From contig JACIWW010000020.1 in assembly GCA_014360905.1 (NCBI GenBank), forward strand, positions 1-54,489: a stretch of DNA of 54,489 nt. Reading direction: 5' to 3'. Position numbers and translations under genes: made by a program. Position 1 is the first letter of the stretch. Each line of letters opens with the position of its first letter. The stretch comes from Chloroflexota bacterium. GTDB lineage: Bacteria; Chloroflexota; Anaerolineae; UBA2200. Shown piece by piece: positions 54,331 to 54,489 of this stretch. The notes under the pieces were generated by a model, which ran no database searches, was not told the DNA's origin, and saw only the letters and a list, made by a program, of their open reading frames with translations.

Positions 54331-54359
54331 ATATTACCACGAAATACCCATTCTGGCAA
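54331..54359 (-). promoter_or_regulatory. sigma70-type promoter of the SCP2-dehydrogenase-kinase-aldolase-AOR operon
   Basis: On the minus strand TTGCCA (54354-54359) and TAATAT (54331-54336) are spaced by 17 bases, and the -10 is preceded by TGG. The start codon lies about 40 bases downstream. Confidence 0.6.
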
Positions 54360-54434
54360 GGTTTCGTGTTCTTTTATCTAAAATGTCACTAAAGAGGTAT
54401 AGTTCTTTCAAATGATAATATCACCGGAGGGACT

Positions 54435-54489
54435 ATGCCTAACGAAGAGAAAATGACCATTGATGAGCGCTACAAGTATCTACGCATCA
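54435..54489 (+). CDS. start of a gene cut by the window edge, possibly a transposase
   Basis: GGAGG (54426-54430) precedes an ATG at 54435, and 18 codons are open to the window end (MPNEEKMTIDERYKYLRI). The segment resembles the N terminus of some DDE transposases, but 18 residues are too few to be sure. Confidence 0.4.
   Translation, partial: MPNEEKMTIDERYKYLRI

Noticed and set aside
1-54489. CRISPR arrays, tRNA or rRNA genes, known riboswitches
   Set aside because: No regularly spaced short repeats, cloverleaf-like segments, rRNA sequence or recognisable riboswitch cores were seen by reading; a covariance-model scan would be needed for a firm negative.

Overview
The window reads as a chromosome segment of an anaerobic or facultatively anaerobic bacterium, most likely a Chloroflexota (Anaerolineae-type) lineage. 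That placement is inference. It rests on the mix of housekeeping genes (rpsO-pnp-lepB, secG, pyrG, udk), many lipoproteins and a LytR-CpsA-Psr protein with no sign of an LPS system, oxygen-sensitive ferredoxin enzymes (indolepyruvate:ferredoxin oxidoreductase, aldehyde:ferredoxin oxidoreductase), and clear sigma70-type promoters with strong Shine-Dalgarno sites. No rRNA, tRNA or CRISPR array was seen. The 3' end of an IS66-type transposase opens the window and the first 18 codons of a possible transposase close it.

Layout. 1-8165: IS66 remnant, rpsO, pnp with a long leader hairpin, lepB, a THEP1-type NTPase, a LysM lipoprotein, an ECF sigma factor with a probable membrane partner, and an orphan peptide-binding lipoprotein. 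8295-19218: DUF1848 protein, udk, an Amt-like membrane protein lacking the twin histidines, a leftward block of a phosphoribosyltransferase, a LOG-like protein, thpR and an amidohydrolase, then secG with an anchored solute-binding protein, an MFS carrier and an LCP protein. 19376-33416 is entirely leftward: an operon of iron-sulfur aldo/keto reductase, 3-hydroxyacyl-CoA dehydrogenase, crotonase and cysteine-rich ferredoxin; a two-component system; an HtrA protease; a DUF2680/Spy-like helical protein; and a MacB-type efflux system with two tandem adaptor genes. 33681-39531: a spermidine-synthase-like pseudogene with four lesions, comEC and an SGNH hydrolase.

39551-54290 is the metabolic core. 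The rightward set is iorA-iorB-pyrG, an FSA-type transaldolase with a Cys-rich insertion, a U32-like TIM-barrel protein, and two tandem genes each fusing a DHDPS/NAL-type class I aldolase to a formaldehyde-activating-enzyme (Fae)-like domain, with a small Cys-rich protein between them. A convergent leftward operon encodes an SCP2-like protein, a 2-hydroxyacid dehydrogenase, an LsrK-like kinase, a class II aldolase and a tungsten-type aldehyde oxidoreductase.

The most interesting feature is the pair of aldolase-Fae fusions. A pyruvate-type aldolase that makes or uses a small aldehyde, joined to a domain that binds formaldehyde in known Fae proteins, suggests aldehyde channelling or detoxification. 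The nearby aldolases and aldehyde oxidoreductase fit this. The two Fae domains differ at the position of the conserved active-site histidine: it is kept in the second protein and is Gln in the first.
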